Below are positions 62,363 through 64,000 of a stretch of DNA of 64,000 bases, one piece after another. Source of the stretch: CAWDDA01 sp963813345 (GTDB lineage: Bacteria; Acidobacteriota; Blastocatellia; RBC074); the NCBI GenBank assembly GCA_963813345.1, contig CAWEYR010000033.1:1-64000 (forward strand). Reading direction: 5' to 3'. Numbering within the stretch: position 1 is the stretch's first letter; each line of letters starts with the position of its first letter. The notes under the pieces are model-generated. The model did no database searches. It was not told the origin of the DNA and saw only the letters and a list, made by a program, of their open reading frames with translations. The position numbers and the translations under genes are program-made.

Positions 62363-62764
62363 TTACGCGCGATCGGGTTGAGCGGCGACTTGTTCGGCTC
62401 CGATGTCTTGGCCGAAGATGATTGAGATGCCGTTCGGATCTCGAACATTGAAGTCACGAACACCGTATGGCCTATCTCCTGGCTCGACCGTGATCTCTGC
62501 TCCTCGTTCTTTGATCTCTTTGTAACAAGTGTCCACGTCGCGCACCCACTGAAACAAGTGAATGCCGCTAGGCCGGCCCTCGCTCTTCACAAAGTGGATC
62601 GCAGAGTTGTCGCGCCACACCACAGCGTAATCATCGTCTCCGAAGTCGGAGACAAATCCTAGAAAGTCTCGGTAGTAGGTAACCGCAGCGGGAACGTCAG
62701 GGACGTGGAGCACCGGTGCGCCCTGAATGAACTGTGCTGGATTCGACGAAGGATAATTTGGCAT
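62363..62764 (-). CDS. VOC superfamily (glyoxalase/bleomycin-resistance-like) protein
   Basis: A 133-residue single vicinal-oxygen-chelate protein with two beta-alpha-beta-beta-beta units: VLHVPDVPAAVTYYRDFLGF, then FQWVRDVDTCYKEIKERGAEI and YGVRDFNVRDPNGISIIFGQD. The N-terminal module lacks a clear metal His at the usual place, but HLFQWV and the late E/D positions fit the bleomycin-resistance-like subgroup. Intact; start ATG 62764. It runs in the same direction as the NRPS operon and ends 89 bases before it. As resistance proteins of this type sequester peptide antibiotics, a self-protection role is possible, but VOC genes are common everywhere. Confidence 0.85.
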   Translation of the reverse strand: MPNYPSSNPAQFIQGAPVLHVPDVPAAVTYYRDFLGFVSDFGDDDYAVVWRDNSAIHFVKSEGRPSGIHLFQWVRDVDTCYKEIKERGAEITVEPGDRPYGVRDFNVRDPNGISIIFGQDIGAEQVAAQPDRA

Positions 62765-62931
62765 TGACGTTCTCCTCTGTCCTCATGTCCTCGCCCGGAA
62801 ACGATCACGTTGACGGGTGGGTGCGATTATGTGAGACCTGGATGAAACAGGGTACTTGAGAAACAAGCTACCGCTGCTCCGGTCCAACGTTAGACAGCAC
62901 CGCAGATACATTTTAACTCTTTGGCATATCC

Positions 62932-63390
62932 TCAGGCAGTTCCCTCAGGATCTGGTGGTCGGCCAGGACGCCGGGCGGCCCACGCAACGCACCCAAACAG
63001 TATCCCACCGAGGAGAAACGTCGGCCACCAGACAGGATCGCGTGTCCCATCGACAACTAATCCCGCCACCCCTCGGAGCGTCAACATCGCAGACGCGATC
63101 CAGGCCATGGTCCGCAGGATCCAGCGCGGAATATTCCGGCCCCAGGTTCGGATCAAAGCAAGCGCAACGAAAATAGCTAAGAGGCTCAGGAAGATCACAG
63201 CCACGTCGAAGTAGTAGCGCCACGTGGTCATCATGAGCTGGTGGTTAGCCCGACCTCTGGCAAGACCCCCAGGGAATCCGAATGGGAAGCCAAGTGCCCA
63301 CCAGACGTGCGGCGCCGCGAACAGCAGTGCCCACAGGCTAGCAGCATAGTTAATCCACCGTCCCCGATGAGCATTGGACCCTGAGATCAT
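62932..63390 (-). CDS. DUF3995-like membrane protein
   Basis: A 152-residue protein with four hydrophobic helices: AASLWALLFAAPHVWWALGF, YYFDVAVIFLSLLAIFVALALI, WILRTMAWIASAMLTLRGVAGLV and FLLGGILFGCVAWAA. The opening helix with H-V-W-W-A-L-G matches DUF3995, a family without known function that is frequent in soil bacteria. Intact; start ATG 63390. A 167-base gap separates it from the VOC gene, and 56 bases separate it from the unknown gene to the right in the same direction. No link with the NRPS operon is indicated. Confidence 0.75.
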   Translation of the reverse strand: MISGSNAHRGRWINYAASLWALLFAAPHVWWALGFPFGFPGGLARGRANHQLMMTTWRYYFDVAVIFLSLLAIFVALALIRTWGRNIPRWILRTMAWIASAMLTLRGVAGLVVDGTRDPVWWPTFLLGGILFGCVAWAARRPGRPPDPEGTA

Positions 63391-63446
63391 GCTGAGCCTC
63401 CGAGTGATTTCTTCAGCATCGGAACTTTAGTAGCATCGCCGTTTCG

Positions 63447-64000
63447 TCAGTGGACTGGGAGGATGCGCCGAAGTGCGCGGACGGTTCGCGTTGGCCGCGC
63501 CGGTTCCCATACATCCCGGTTCTCGAAAGGCCATGCGTACACCGGGCTTCCCTCACGCACCAAGCCGAGCACCCCGGGTTCGCCTAGCTCCTCCGCAGAC
63601 CATTCGTATAGTCGCTGCAATCTTGGCTGGATGATCCCGTAGTCCAGCATCCGGCCGAACTCGTTTTCCTCGGCAATATACTCGATGAACGTCACGCTTC
63701 AGCGGGTACCTATCCGGCACAATGCGCGAGAGGGACAGGAAGACTCCTGTCACGGCCAGCCGGGGATCGCCCAGCATCGGGCCGATTCCGGCCAGCGGCC
63801 CAAGTGCCAGGCGGGGCGCGGAAACCAGCGCATGCGCATAAAGCACCCGCACCAGCACCACATTCAGAAAGAAGCGCTCCGCCGCGTTTTCTTTCTCGGC
63901 GAGGTCACGGTTCTCCAGGTAGGCAGAAACAATGCTGGCGTTGTGCGCCCGGTACCAGGTCCGCCCGCGAGGATCGGCAATAAAGGACATCCAGAGCTGT
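63447..64000 (-). CDS. Unknown protein, C-terminal part, one frameshift
   Basis: I do not recognise it. On the - strand the frame is open from the window edge: FIADPRGRTWYRAHNASIVSAYL, ENAAERFFLNVVLVRVLYAHAL, then after a slip near 63690 VTFIEYIAEENEFGRMLDYGI, LQRLYEWSAEELGEPGVLGLV and a stop at 63447. The open frame continues through the right edge, so the true start may lie outside. There is no signal peptide in view; one moderately hydrophobic stretch (LAVTGVFLSLSRIV). The conserved-looking charged helices and the uniform look of the joined product make it a real gene. Confidence 0.5.

Overview
The window is a mosaic. Bases 1 to about 3930 look alphaproteobacterial (rhizobial type): the tail of a glycosyltransferase, a polysaccharide flippase, a UDP-glucose 6-dehydrogenase and the first third of a type II NADH dehydrogenase, all on + and visibly richer in G+C. 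The NADH dehydrogenase reading frame breaks off at about 3930. From there to 64000 the gene content is that of a soil acidobacterium: a very large TonB-dependent receptor with an N-terminal carboxypeptidase-regulatory-like domain, a tricorn protease, two FG-GAP proteins ending in the Solibacter-type C-terminal domain, a TPR-CHAT protein, many secreted hydrolases, c-type cytochromes, and several families of short palindromic repeats. The junction is either an assembly chimera or, less likely, a real transfer boundary.

Layout. 4.2-6.6 kb: esterase and small membrane protein (-). 6.8-11.8 kb: TonB-dependent receptor and RpiR/SIS regulator (-). 12.2-15.5 kb: tricorn protease (+). 15.6-17.7 kb: FG-GAP protein copy A (-). 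18-22.2 kb: small genes (methyltransferase and membrane partner, TetR regulator, ICMT-like, DinB-like, ABM-like monooxygenase, DoxX-like). 22.4-24.6 kb: FG-GAP copy B (-), divergent from a TPR-CHAT protein (24.8-28.0 kb, +). 28.1-31.6 kb: CocE-type hydrolase, coiled-coil miniprotein, cupin, and remnants of two hydrolase genes. 31.8-33.3 kb: di-heme cytochrome c. 33.6-38.5 kb: two direct repeats, each carrying a DUF4160-DUF2442 pair, flank a secreted amidohydrolase and an S9 peptidase. 38.6-41.4 kb: PQQ-type beta-propeller and monoheme cytochrome. 41.6-47.2 kb: CzcCBA/CusCBA-type metal efflux operon. 47.5-50.1 kb: membrane protein, secreted helix-hairpin-helix protein, alpha-carbonic anhydrase. 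50.3-62.8 kb: a compact nonribosomal peptide operon (-). 62.9-64 kb: membrane protein and the end of an unknown gene.

The most interesting system is the NRPS operon. An acyl-ligase-plus-carrier loading protein (62273-60312), a C-A-T protein (60315-56881), a C-A-T-TE protein (56879-52739) and a Sfp-type phosphopantetheinyl transferase (52742-51951) follow each other with 4-base overlaps or a 1-base gap, and a serine beta-lactamase-like protein starts 52 bases further on. Read colinearly this predicts an N-acyl dipeptide. The last adenylation domain has a Val-Asp start to its pocket, as in beta-amino-acid activators, and the thioesterase carries Cys instead of Ser in its nucleophile elbow.

Quality caveat: more than half of the longer genes are split by one-base indels, visible because the family motifs continue in another frame. 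The pattern occurs in both parts of the contig and looks like uncorrected long-read error rather than gene decay. For such genes I give the span of the whole gene and the approximate break points.
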